DNA of 41,920 nt, from positions 21,792 through 63,711 of the forward strand of contig JAOZRH010000002.1 in the NCBI GenBank assembly GCA_029931905.1. The letters are read 5' to 3'. The position numbers and the translations under genes were made by a program. The notes beneath the pieces were generated by a model that had not been told where the DNA came from, did not search any database, and saw nothing but the letters and a program-made list of their open reading frames with translations. Source of the DNA: Fidelibacterota bacterium. Lineage in GTDB: Bacteria > Fidelibacterota > Fidelibacteria > Fidelibacterales > Fidelibacteraceae. Shown piece after piece: positions 25,853-35,053 of the stretch (position 1 is its first letter; each line of letters begins with the position of its first letter).

Positions 25853-27241
25853 TTATTCTTCACCACCACCAGATCCATCATTTGTATTCCAATAAAAATT
25901 ATCTCTTAATTCAGTTAATAAATCATTCCGTGTATAAGTATCATCACCATCAATTGCAGCAGGAGAATTTGAAAACGTAAATTGACCACTTGTAATTGCT
26001 TCAGCATCATCATATGCTTGTTGAATCATATTTTCAATATCCAAAATCTCTTGTTCTAAATTAGGAATTACATCATTATTATAATAATCAATTTGACTTT
26101 GAATATCAGAAATTTGTTGTTCTTTATCCGAAATTTCATCTACTTTATCATCATATTCCTGATCACCAGGTCCATATCCATCATTAATTAAATCATTAAG
26201 TTCATTATTTAAAATTACTAATTCATCCTCATAACCTGCTTTTTCAGCAATATATACATCACGCTCATTTTCTGCAGTTAAAATATCATTTTGAAATGAA
26301 GCAATCTGAGTATTATAATCAGCAATATCTTGTGGATTCGGTTGTGGGTTATTGCACTGATTAACAACTTGAACTAATAAAGCATCAACAACAGCACCAG
26401 ATACACCTGTTTGATCTAATGATACTGTATTTAATGAACCAATAGTATCATTTATAATAACATTAGTTAATAGAGGATTATCCCAAACTTCAATAGCTGT
26501 TAATATAGAATTAACATCATTACTTAAATCTAATGTTGTTAAATTAGGACAACTATTTAACCTAATATGTGATAACTTATTAATATCATTAATTGTTGGA
26601 TTAATTAACCCAGTATTGGGCATATATAACTCAAATGAATTACTTATTAAACCTGATGCAAATTGCATAGTTGTTAAATTAGGACATTCAATAATATGAT
26701 AAGATTTAACATTAATACAATTACTCATATTAATTTCAGTTAATGTTGGTTGTTCTGCAATTCTAAATGCTTCGATACCAGCTGCTTCTTTTAAATCAAC
26801 ACTCAATATGTTATGTGCAATAACACCATGCCCATCAACATAATCATGCATATTTGGATGCATATGAATAACTTTTATTTGTATATTATTAACAGGTGTT
26901 AATGTTATTGTTTTTGGAGTAGAATCAGTATATATATGTTGCCATGCAGCATCCCATCCAGCATCATATTGTGGAAAATATATACCATCAAACGGAGTTT
27001 CTTGAGTAATTGTACCATCTCCCCAATCAACTTCAATATCATCAGTTTGTCCACTTTGACATATACATGCTATTGAAAATAAACTAGAGCATGTAGTTCT
27101 CATAGTAATAACTCCAGTTGTATTTTCTAATTGAATTGGATAAATTGCATTAATTGCTAAACTATTCGAACTATTGATACCTAAACGAAAAACACTACCA
27201 CCAGCAATTGTAAATGTTGCTCTTGGACTTGAATGATCCAT
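25853..27241 (-). CDS. Fibre-like protein with PKD-like, leucine-rich repeat and inserted coiled-coil regions
   Basis: 462 residues, ATG with AAGGAGTAAT upstream. Residues about 45-125 resemble the PKD-like beta domain that precedes phage LRRs (IEVDWGDGTI). Residues about 145-285 are irregular leucine-rich repeats (CPNLTTLDLS, CPNLTTMQF, NPLLTNVII). A charged coiled coil of about 110 residues (303-412; DKEQQISDIQSQIDYY) is inserted before the usual LRR C-cap, which resumes with SGQFTFSNSP and LLTELRDNFYWN. Bacterial BspA-like LRRs bind surface or host ligands. The protein begins directly at the PKD part without an obvious anchoring domain, so it may attach through a partner. Confidence 0.78.
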   Translation of the reverse strand: MDHSSPRATFTIAGGSVFRLGINSSNSLAINAIYPIQLENTTGVITMRTTCSSLFSIACICQSGQTDDIEVDWGDGTITQETPFDGIYFPQYDAGWDAAWQHIYTDSTPKTITLTPVNNIQIKVIHMHPNMHDYVDGHGVIAHNILSVDLKEAAGIEAFRIAEQPTLTEINMSNCINVKSYHIIECPNLTTMQFASGLISNSFELYMPNTGLINPTINDINKLSHIRLNSCPNLTTLDLSNDVNSILTAIEVWDNPLLTNVIINDTIGSLNTVSLDQTGVSGAVVDALLVQVVNQCNNPQPNPQDIADYNTQIASFQNDILTAENERDVYIAEKAGYEDELVILNNELNDLINDGYGPGDQEYDDKVDEISDKEQQISDIQSQIDYYNNDVIPNLEQEILDIENMIQQAYDDAEAITSGQFTFSNSPAAIDGDDTYTRNDLLTELRDNFYWNTNDGSGGGEE

Positions 27242-27252
27242 AATATTACTCC

Positions 27253-28599
27253 TTAATAATTATAAGTAATCATTAATTCATGTCCAGCAATAAGATGTTC
27301 AGATAATCCAGTTCCAGCACCATTATTATTAAAATGAAATTCATCACTTGCTGTACCTAATATTACATAATCTGCAGTAGCTGTTCTATTAGCATAATCT
27401 AAATTTACTTGTTTAGGACCACCAACAACAACACATTCAACTAATGTTTTATTATTGGGAACATTAGTTAATGTAAAAAATCCAGCTGTAACTTCAGCAC
27501 CAGTAATAACATGATTTTCTGAAAACGATACTGGATCGTTAGCTGCTACTTCAATCCCAATTCTATCATATATGTAAACTTCTGTAGTTGATTTAGCATA
27601 TAATATTGGTTTTGCAATTTGACCAACTGTACTTGTTACAGTAGTTGTTAATAAACCAGGTGTTGTTGTATCAAGATAATAAACTGTATCTTGAGTTAAT
27701 CCAGATAATTTATTTGTTACACCATGTGTAACAACAACAAAAGTATTAACATTAATTATTTCATCAACAACACCAATTGCTTCAGCATTTGAAGCTGTAT
27801 TGGCTTGTGCAAGAACCCAAATTCCACCTTGCATTCGAATTACTTGACCAACAGTAAATCCATGGGCAGCTTGAGTTACAGTTTGTTCAAGATGATTTGC
27901 ATCAATATCATCTAATTTATCATCAATACCTTTAAGATGTGCAGAAAGATCATCGACATTTGCTGCTTCAGTAATACTAGCATCTGGAGTATAATTTGTT
28001 GGATTCCAATCAATATTTAAATGATCACCATCTAAAAGATTAACATCAACTCCAACACCATTAGCAACTACATTAACAGGTGCTATATCACCACCTGTTG
28101 TGACATCTGGAACAAGATCAATTTGTCCAGCAGCAATAACTAAACCATTACCTGCTGCAAGTGCTGATAATCCTTGATGGATATGCCATGTTGTACCATT
28201 ATAATGCCACCATTCATTTGGAGTATTAACCCATACAAGTGCATTATCATCTGTATCCATATCAGCATCAAATGTTATTACAAAATTAGCACCATCATAT
28301 TCAACAATATCATTTGTTTGAATACCTGTAATAGTACCAAAATTAGCATGTAATGCAGAAGCATCCATTATTAAATATCTATCACCTGTTGTTGGTGTTG
28401 CTCCAGGATCAAGTGTTGCATCTGTCTGACGTTGTATAACATCACTTTTTAAATTAGATATACTACCTTCAACATATATACCTTGTGCATCAGATGATAG
28501 CCCACCTTGAGGTTTAAATAAAAGTGTTAAATCATTTAATTGTGTAATATCAAAATGTTGTCCATTTTTGTTGATCCATTCAGCATTAATTCTTGACAT
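27253..28599 (-). CDS. Tail fibre-like protein sharing modules with the 1327-3120 gene
   Basis: 448 residues, ATG with AAAGGAAT upstream. The N-terminus MSRINAEWINKNGQHFDI resembles MSKLNAKWLQFNTAS of the gene at 1327-3120. The central part includes a GDRYLI/WWHYNGTTWH region (about 75-150), a NPTNYTPDAS-VDDLSAHLKGID module (about 198-225), and a VGQVIRMQGGIWVLAQANT-type beta domain with a VYYLD motif (about 240-345), common in phage fibres. The last about 85 residues (HVITGAEVTAGFFTL to LMITYNY) are the same cap as in 1327-3120. The two genes are therefore mosaic relatives about 25 kb apart. Confidence 0.82.
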   Translation of the reverse strand: MSRINAEWINKNGQHFDITQLNDLTLLFKPQGGLSSDAQGIYVEGSISNLKSDVIQRQTDATLDPGATPTTGDRYLIMDASALHANFGTITGIQTNDIVEYDGANFVITFDADMDTDDNALVWVNTPNEWWHYNGTTWHIHQGLSALAAGNGLVIAAGQIDLVPDVTTGGDIAPVNVVANGVGVDVNLLDGDHLNIDWNPTNYTPDASITEAANVDDLSAHLKGIDDKLDDIDANHLEQTVTQAAHGFTVGQVIRMQGGIWVLAQANTASNAEAIGVVDEIINVNTFVVVTHGVTNKLSGLTQDTVYYLDTTTPGLLTTTVTSTVGQIAKPILYAKSTTEVYIYDRIGIEVAANDPVSFSENHVITGAEVTAGFFTLTNVPNNKTLVECVVVGGPKQVNLDYANRTATADYVILGTASDEFHFNNNGAGTGLSEHLIAGHELMITYNY

Positions 28600-28651
28600 T
28601 AATTTATTCCTTTTTTTTGAATTAATAAAAAAATTATTTTTTGAAAATAAA

Positions 28652-28686
28652 AAAATGAGTTATAATAATTAATTATAACTCATTTT
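28652..28686 (-). terminator. Hairpin terminator after the long five-repeat fibre gene
   Basis: Arms AAAATGAGTTATAAT (28652-28666) and ATTATAACTCATTTT (28672-28686) are exact complements. On the minus strand the stem is followed directly by a T-rich run, and it lies 38 bp after the stop at 28724. This is a good rho-independent terminator. Confidence 0.78.
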
Positions 28687-28723
28687 AAATAATATGTAAT
28701 AATTGAATAATGTAAAATAATAA

Positions 28724-31700
28724 TTATTTATACAAAACTGAAACAGTATGACCAGCTCTTAATTGTCCATCTAATCCTAATCCTGACCATGAAATTCGAG
28801 TATCAGGAACTCCAATTTGAAAATCAAAAGTTTCTATTTGTTCACCAGCTCCTTGAATTTTAAAATCAAAAATATTATTTATAGATATTCCAAGATCAAT
28901 ATAGCCATTTATTATATCAGTTCCATTTAAAATAACTGTATATTCATTTAAAGAAGTAATATTGTCAACATATGCACGAGTTACCAATTCATGATTTGCA
29001 TCAACCATTGGAGTATCTGATCCATCAATAGATTCTCCGTCATCGTCAATAATATAATCAATTTCTTTAATTTTAGTAATATTTTTAACTGGATATTGAT
29101 CCATATCAATAAAACGAATATAACAATCAGATGTTAATGGAATACCAAAATCTATACTAAATGTATCACATTCAAAATTTTTAGGTATAAAAACTTTATA
29201 TTCAAATTCACCATTACTTAATAATTTATTACCATATCCAAATACACTTGGATTTAAAGAACTACTTAATTTAAAATGTAAACCACCACCTAAAAAATTA
29301 AAATTACTATAAAATCTAAAATAACCACCATTACCAAATATAAAATTTGAATGAGTTAAAATATTAATAAAAGTAATTCCAATAGGAATAGTGAAAACAC
29401 CTGGAGTATAAGTTACATTTGAATCGAGTGTCCAACCTGAATTTGGAACTGTTGAATCCCAAATTGTAAATACAGCATTAAAATCTGGTTCAGTAATTAA
29501 TGGTACTAAATCTGTAACAGTTTTTAATGTAATATCATCTGCATCACTAATAAAAGTATCTACATATTTTTTAGTTACTAATTCACTTTTTGAATCATTA
29601 CTTGGAACATTCGTATTATCAATACTATTTTCATTAGCATCAATAATTTTATTAATTCCAAGAACTGTTATTTCTGGTTCAGTTACAGAATTATATCTAT
29701 TGATAAAATTAATAATAGCTGGTTCATCATTAAAATCTTCATCATTACAACCTAAACTAATTATCTCTTCAGTACCTACTAATGTCAAAGAATGTCTATA
29801 TCGACCATTTTCAAATACAGCAGTGAAATAAATTTCTGTTCCTGAATTATTATCATAAAGATATACATCAGAATTCTCTAAATTTCTAGTACAATAAAAT
29901 TCATAAATTCCTGCATCCCAAGTAACTATAGTACCAGTATAACCAGACCATGGTGCATCATCATTAATCATTACATTAAAATTACCGTTATCAACTGGAT
30001 TAGCCACATAATCAGAAACTACTGTACTCATAGTATTCATCCAATTGTTAACTATTAATTCACTAAATGTATTTTCCATACCAGTTTCTCTAAAACCAGT
30101 ATGTGATTCAATAGTAATATCATCAGCAGCAATTTGTACACTATCAACATATGCACGAGTTACCAATTCATGATTTGCATCAACCATTGGAGTATCTGAT
30201 CCATCAATAGATTCTCCGTCATCGTCAATAATATAATCAATTTCTTTAATTTTTATAACTGTATTTGGTGGATAATCTTCAAATTTAACAAATTTAAAAT
30301 ATGGACTAACAAGTGGTGTTGGTGCTCGACCAGTCATGATTTGCATTGCAAATCCACGAATCCGTTTTTCAGATCCTTTTGGAATATGAAATCGTAACAA
30401 ATATTCACCACCACCAATATCTATCTGTTCATCAAAACCTATTGAATAAGCATCACTGGTTATAATTAATACATTATTGACAGGTATTTCTAATTCCCAA
30501 TTAATATTTGTTATTACATAAACATTGAAATTCTCTTCAATATCAGGTCCAAAATTATTAGTTAATAATAAATGATTATTCCAGTAAGGTGAATTTGGAT
30601 TTGGTTGTGGTACATAATTAGTATATAATACACCATCAACAATAGTTGCAGGATTTGGATTTGTTGCATCACCAGCCCATATAGTCCATCCAGTTGTTGA
30701 TATACCATGTTTAAATGCATCTTCCATAAGTAAATTATGGTCTGTTATTCCTGTTGAATATGGAATAAATCCTAAAGCATTACCTTCTATAGTTAAATCA
30801 TCAGGATTATTTTTTGTTTTATCAACATATTCACGTGTAACTAATTCACGTTTATTATTAGTTGCTTTTAAAGCGAAAGCATCTAAACTATAACCATCAG
30901 CTCCAATTATTTTATCAACTCCAACATTTGTAATATCTTGCAAGATAGTTACAGGATATGTTCCTTGAATTATTAATTGTATATATGCTGAAGGTTGTGT
31001 AACATTATCTACAGATATTGCATGTAACCGAAATGTACCAGATGTTGGAACTACAAATTCATGTAACCAATATCCACTTTCTTCTCGACTGGTTCCATAA
31101 TATTCAATATGTGGTGACCAATATGAATCAGTTTCAAGCTTAATACCATAAGGAACTAAATCAATATTACAATATAATCTATATGTACCTGCATCAAGAA
31201 ATGGTTTTGTATCATTTGCTGGACGTGGTTGGGGTGGATCAGTATATGTCGAAACAAGTTTTGATTCAAGTGGAGGACAATAAATAACTCCATTATTCAA
31301 TACAAATCCATTATTAATTTCAGAATCATTACATCCTGGAAACCATGATTCTCGAAAGATTTCATCTTCATCATTTGTTGTTCCAACAGGTGCATGTCCT
31401 AATACTTTTTCGATTGTGAGATTATCAGTTCTAGCACCATAATTATTAACATAATCACGAGTTACCAATTCATGATTAGCATTAGACATTGGAGTATTTG
31501 AAGAATCTATACTTAATCCATCACTATCAATAATATAATCTATTTCATTTATTGTCGTCTCATTAGAATTATTTGTAGATATTGTAATATTATCAGAAGG
31601 TGAACCAATTGGTTCCCAAATTATATTATTAAAACCAAGAAGTATATTAGTATCTTTATTATAAATACACCATCCTTCTTCAGGAATAAAATAATTCCAT

Positions 31701-31987
31701 CCAGATCCATTCCATTGTGCTATTTGATTATCTAAACCTAACCAATCTCCTAAAGCACTTGGTGCAATTACATATCGATCCCATAATCCTGGTGTAAGTA
31801 ATGCCGGATCTTGTGTAGTATAATTCTCCACTGGTAAATTCCAAGGAGTTGTTGCAAGTATTAGATTACTATTATCATAATGATAGTAAAGATTATTATC
31901 ATTACCCATTACAAGACGAACAAATCCTGGTTGTGGAGCTACTCTATTTGAGGTTTGTTTTAAATCAATACTTGTATGTTTTCCCAC
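28724..31987 (-). CDS. Very long tail fibre-like protein with DUF2793-like N-terminus and five ELVTR modules
   Basis: 1087 residues, the longest gene in the window. Start GTG at 31987 with AAGAGG upstream. Residues about 35-130 resemble the phage fibre DUF2793 domain (DRYVIAPSALGDW, IAQWNGSGWNY, PEEGWCIYN). A linker module with IID-DG-SID-ELVTR-YVD recurs five times, near residues 147-180, 352-387, 578-614, 775-809 and 971-1007, each followed by a beta-rich domain of about 150-170 residues. Copies at 578-614 and 971-1007 are identical at DNA level over 110 bp. It ends with the cap module (TDIINGYIDL to HTVSVLYK). Probably an extended multi-domain fibre. Confidence 0.82.
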   Translation of the reverse strand: MGKHTSIDLKQTSNRVAPQPGFVRLVMGNDNNLYYHYDNSNLILATTPWNLPVENYTTQDPALLTPGLWDRYVIAPSALGDWLGLDNQIAQWNGSGWNYFIPEEGWCIYNKDTNILLGFNNIIWEPIGSPSDNITISTNNSNETTINEIDYIIDSDGLSIDSSNTPMSNANHELVTRDYVNNYGARTDNLTIEKVLGHAPVGTTNDEDEIFRESWFPGCNDSEINNGFVLNNGVIYCPPLESKLVSTYTDPPQPRPANDTKPFLDAGTYRLYCNIDLVPYGIKLETDSYWSPHIEYYGTSREESGYWLHEFVVPTSGTFRLHAISVDNVTQPSAYIQLIIQGTYPVTILQDITNVGVDKIIGADGYSLDAFALKATNNKRELVTREYVDKTKNNPDDLTIEGNALGFIPYSTGITDHNLLMEDAFKHGISTTGWTIWAGDATNPNPATIVDGVLYTNYVPQPNPNSPYWNNHLLLTNNFGPDIEENFNVYVITNINWELEIPVNNVLIITSDAYSIGFDEQIDIGGGEYLLRFHIPKGSEKRIRGFAMQIMTGRAPTPLVSPYFKFVKFEDYPPNTVIKIKEIDYIIDDDGESIDGSDTPMVDANHELVTRAYVDSVQIAADDITIESHTGFRETGMENTFSELIVNNWMNTMSTVVSDYVANPVDNGNFNVMINDDAPWSGYTGTIVTWDAGIYEFYCTRNLENSDVYLYDNNSGTEIYFTAVFENGRYRHSLTLVGTEEIISLGCNDEDFNDEPAIINFINRYNSVTEPEITVLGINKIIDANENSIDNTNVPSNDSKSELVTKKYVDTFISDADDITLKTVTDLVPLITEPDFNAVFTIWDSTVPNSGWTLDSNVTYTPGVFTIPIGITFINILTHSNFIFGNGGYFRFYSNFNFLGGGLHFKLSSSLNPSVFGYGNKLLSNGEFEYKVFIPKNFECDTFSIDFGIPLTSDCYIRFIDMDQYPVKNITKIKEIDYIIDDDGESIDGSDTPMVDANHELVTRAYVDNITSLNEYTVILNGTDIINGYIDLGISINNIFDFKIQGAGEQIETFDFQIGVPDTRISWSGLGLDGQLRAGHTVSVLYK
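28965..29074 (-). repeat. Intragenic direct repeat, copy 1
   Basis: 110 bp identical by eye to 30144-30253, coding for the SIDGSDTPMVDANHELVTRA module in the same frame. Flanking sequence is clearly different, which suggests recent duplication or gene conversion. Confidence 0.85.
30144..30253 (-). repeat. Intragenic direct repeat, copy 2
   Basis: Second copy of the 110-bp block at 28965-29074, offset by 1179 bp (393 codons). Confidence 0.85.
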
Positions 31988-32020
31988 TATTAACCTCTTT
32001 TTAATTAAATATAAACACGA

Positions 32021-32454
32021 AAAGAAAAATTCAACTATAGGCGGACAGTATTTTAATCAAAACAAATCCGTAGGTGGTGTGTATTTTAAACATAACAACA
32101 CCATGAGTGGTTGATATTTTAATCTTTTTTCTTTCATTATATACTTTATATAAAAAAATTAAAAAACAAAACATAGAAAGAAAAATTCAACTATAGGCGG
32201 ACAGTATTTTAATCAAAACAAATCCGTAGGTGGTGTGTATTTTAAACATAACAACACCATGAGTGGTTGATATTTTAATCTTTTTTCTTTCATTATATAC
32301 TTTATATAAAAAAATTAAAAAACAAAACATAGAAAGAAAAATTCAACTATAGGCGGACAGTATTTTAATCAAAACAAATCCGTAGGTGGTGTGTATTTTA
32401 AACATAACAACACCATGAGTGGTTGATATTTTAATCTTTTTTCTTTCATTATAT
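32021..32454. repeat. Hierarchical tandem repeat: about 2.8 copies of a 156-bp unit, each with three 33-bp iterons
   Basis: This fills most of the 473-bp gap 31988-32460. Units start at 32021, 32177 and 32333 and appear identical. Inside each unit three related elements follow at 33-bp steps, marked by TATTTTAA (in unit 1 at 32049, 32082 and 32115), with upstream cores TAGGCGG, TAGGTGG and GAGTGG and downstream AACAA in the first two. Each unit also holds a minus-strand TATAATG and an identical 26-codon ORF (32057-32137, 32213-32293, 32369-32449) with a partial 11-residue internal repeat (LKYQP, LKYTPP). There is no convincing ribosome site. Could be a replication origin with iterons, an enhancer-like regulatory array or a remnant of repeat coding. 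Confidence 0.9.
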
Positions 32455-32460
32455 TATTTT

Positions 32461-34002
32461 TTAAAAATTACCATGTTCAAAATTTTTAATTCTCATTTGA
32501 CGTAATGAAATATTATGTGTTTTATCAGTAACAATTCCAGCATATGATAAATTTGAAACTTCATTAGTTGTTTTATCTCTTAAACGAAATCGAACTGTAT
32601 CAACATTAAATTGATTCCATTTATTTGACGATAATCTTAATGTTCCAGAATTACTATTTGCTTCCAACCATTCAGATGAATTAATTCTCATTTTAGCACC
32701 ATTAATGTCAAAATCGGTATTATAAAAATCAGCAATTGAAGAAAATCTACTTACTGCTACAAAAGCTTGACGTTCATCATTCATAAATACGATTTCAAAA
32801 TGATATTTAGTAAAGTCAGGTAAATTTGTTACAACTTGATCAATACCCATTGGTTTAACTACTACAGCTTTTTCACCATTACCATTATCATATTCTTCAA
32901 CACCACAAATCATAACACATGATGCACCACGTGAATGAGATTCTATAACATCCAATGCTTCAGAATATTGATGGGTTGTAACTGTAGTAGAATTAAAATT
33001 CATAGATGCCCAACCAAATGTAGACGGATCATTTAAATAATAAGTATCATCAGTATTTACTTTCCATGCAGTATCTGTTCCATTACGAACTTTACGTGCA
33101 AGACAACCTAATTCAAAAAAAACACGATATCCTTCAGTAATTCGAAACATTGGATGACCATATAAATTTTTTTTAGCTGCAGATAACCATATTGCACCTA
33201 AATCAATATCAACGTTAGTAAAAGAAGTTCCCCAAACACCATTATATAATTGAGCGCATTGTGTTTCCATATCCGCTGAATTAACTGCTGTTGAAGTTGA
33301 TGAACTATAATTTCTTCTACCACGCAATGATGAATAAAATCTATTTAATCCATACATTTTAGTCATAACTGGAATTGTTTCATCTATTATTTCATATGGT
33401 CGAGCTATAATAGTTTCAGTGCATAATCCAAGATTTTCATTAACATTAGCTGTTATCCAAGTTAACATGTCATTAACTGTTGGAAAATCAAGATTATCTG
33501 TAATTACACCCGTAGTCATATTTTGTAACTGAAATTTTATATATGGTCCCCAATCATTATTATAAACTGATTCACTTCCAAGAAGAAGAGGAGCATATTT
33601 ATCTGTTAAAATACTATTTATATTTGTAAATTTAGGAGCATTTATTAAAGAAAAATAAATTTCATCTAGATACTTACGTGGTTTTATAGATTCTGAACCA
33701 ACACCTAAATCTAATAATGTTTGACGAGTTATTCGTTGTTCAATAATATCTCCAGATACAGCAGCTCGTGCTGTAGTTCCTTCTTGCCCACGAACAATAG
33801 TAAATGTATTACCAACAATTTCTGTAACTTTTATAATTTCAAAATTAGTATCTAATGTTTGATCTATTATTGTAAGCCACATCCAGTCTCCAACAGCCAA
33901 TGGTGAAAAGCTACTAGCATCTAAAACATCTAAACTAGTTACTGTATTATCAATTGCGGCTGTTAAGATGCTTTGACTATTATTTGCTAATCTTAAAGGC
34001 AT
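32461..34002 (-). CDS. Tail fibre/baseplate-like protein with phage N-terminal attachment domain
   Basis: 513 residues, ATG with AAGAAGGAT upstream. The N-terminal about 100 residues follow a widespread phage tail pattern: LRLANNSQSILTAAI, VTSLDV, FEIIKVTEI, the hallmark IVRGQEGTTARA, then GDIIEQRIT. The remainder is a beta/alpha region shared in pattern with the gene at 20993-22369 (WITANVNENLG, PYEIIDETIPVMTKMYG, VVVKPMGIDQV). The first domain is normally virion-proximal, so this protein probably joins the tail at its N-terminus and presents the rest. It ends just before the 156-bp repeat array. Confidence 0.82.
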   Translation of the reverse strand: MPLRLANNSQSILTAAIDNTVTSLDVLDASSFSPLAVGDWMWLTIIDQTLDTNFEIIKVTEIVGNTFTIVRGQEGTTARAAVSGDIIEQRITRQTLLDLGVGSESIKPRKYLDEIYFSLINAPKFTNINSILTDKYAPLLLGSESVYNNDWGPYIKFQLQNMTTGVITDNLDFPTVNDMLTWITANVNENLGLCTETIIARPYEIIDETIPVMTKMYGLNRFYSSLRGRRNYSSSTSTAVNSADMETQCAQLYNGVWGTSFTNVDIDLGAIWLSAAKKNLYGHPMFRITEGYRVFFELGCLARKVRNGTDTAWKVNTDDTYYLNDPSTFGWASMNFNSTTVTTHQYSEALDVIESHSRGASCVMICGVEEYDNGNGEKAVVVKPMGIDQVVTNLPDFTKYHFEIVFMNDERQAFVAVSRFSSIADFYNTDFDINGAKMRINSSEWLEANSNSGTLRLSSNKWNQFNVDTVRFRLRDKTTNEVSNLSYAGIVTDKTHNISLRQMRIKNFEHGNF

Positions 34003-34018
34003 TTGAATTATATCCTTC

Positions 34019-34879
34019 TTAATTTAAAGTTGAACTGTTTATAAACGAACTATTTAAAACATGCATTTTTGGTGTAGCTGGTGGAACTGGAATTGAAGAT
34101 TCTATACAAGTTATTAATATAGTCCATGTACCAATTATTGGTATAACCATTCCTAAATTTGCTTGAATAATATTTTCATTTATATTTTGAATATTATCAA
34201 CTTCTATTTGATTATTATTATTATTTTTAATTGTCACATGACAAATTTCATCTTGTGCATTTAAATTATGTGTTACTGTTAACATTCCAGCACTTAAATC
34301 AGCATTTGTAAAAGTTCGTGTGTAACCAACTATTCCACCTGATGGAGTTATTCCCGCCTCTAATGTATTACCAATATAACGATAAGCCGTAATATTTAAA
34401 GGAGTTGACCAACCCATATCTGACGGTGTATTACCTTCATTAAAACGTAAAATACCATTTTGATAATCAAATTGATATGATCCTGAAGTAAGTGGAATAA
34501 TATTTAAAGATACATCCCGTAATATAAAACTATAACCAAATCCGAATTTCTGTGGAATTAAAAAATTTTTTAATCGAGTTGAAGAAGTATTTCCAGGAAT
34601 AGTAAAACATGAATAACCTTGACCATTTGAAGCGGGTAATTCGTCTAAATTATAATTAGTTAACTTTTCTATTACTGTTGGATTATTTGTTACATTAGTA
34701 TCAGCTTCAGTTGGATTTGCAGCAGAAGGAACTACTTCAGCAAAAATATCTGTTGTATCTAATTGTGGAATCCAAGAATATAATTCTTCAAAGTAATTCT
34801 TATCATTGGTAGTAGAACCAACACCCAAAGACATTTTATTGGTAACATCTTGGACTGTAATAGTGTTTAGTTTAGCCAT
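34019..34879 (-). CDS. Short fibre-like protein, FDY/GW N-module
   Basis: 286 residues, ATG with AGAAAGAGG upstream. The N-terminal about 170 residues are close to those of the next gene upstream (35054-37810), with long near-identical DNA (for example around 34550-34640 and 37490-37580): YFEELYSWIPQLD, GQGYSCFTIPGNTSS, YQFDYQNGILRFNEG, DMGWSTPLN. The C-terminus is a common phage fibre end domain (FTNADLSAGMLTVTHNL to IGTWTILITC). It looks like a truncated or recombined relative of the long neighbour, carrying a different end. Confidence 0.8.
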   Translation of the reverse strand: MAKLNTITVQDVTNKMSLGVGSTTNDKNYFEELYSWIPQLDTTDIFAEVVPSAANPTEADTNVTNNPTVIEKLTNYNLDELPASNGQGYSCFTIPGNTSSTRLKNFLIPQKFGFGYSFILRDVSLNIIPLTSGSYQFDYQNGILRFNEGNTPSDMGWSTPLNITAYRYIGNTLEAGITPSGGIVGYTRTFTNADLSAGMLTVTHNLNAQDEICHVTIKNNNNNQIEVDNIQNINENIIQANLGMVIPIIGTWTILITCIESSIPVPPATPKMHVLNSSFINSSTLN

Positions 34880-35004
34880 ATAAAAAACCTCTTTCTACCA
34901 ACCTGTAAATCCATAACCATTAAATAGTTACGCAAATTTCAAGTATATTATTTACTTAAATCATATTAATCATTTTTACACGTTTTATATTTTTAACGGC
35001 AAGA

Positions 35005-35049
35005 TTTAGTGAATTTGGCTTATAAAAAATATAAGCCAAATTCACTAAA
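35005..35049. repeat. 20-bp perfect hairpin in the 174-bp gap between paralogous fibre genes
   Basis: Arms 35005-35024 and 35030-35049 (core GAATTTGGCTTATA) are exact reverse complements with a 5-base loop. It starts 5 bp after the stop of the 35054-37810 gene. The last base of the TTAACGGCAAGAT motif (34993-35005) is the first base of the stem. There is no immediate T-run on the minus strand, so it may end or stabilise the transcript or bind a protein. Confidence 0.7.
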
Positions 35050-35053
35050 ATTA

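Noticed and set aside
25717..25980. Histidine/leucine-rich plus-strand ORF
   Set aside because: Composition mirrors AT-rich minus-strand codons; overlaps two genes with good starts.
32021..32454. CRISPR array interpretation of the 33-bp repeats
   Set aside because: The repeats are directly adjacent in threes with no unique spacers, and the sequence between triplets is identical in each unit.
32021..32454. Link between the 156-bp repeat unit and the 156-residue fibre period
   Set aside because: Same number but different units (bp against residues) and no sequence similarity; treated as coincidence.
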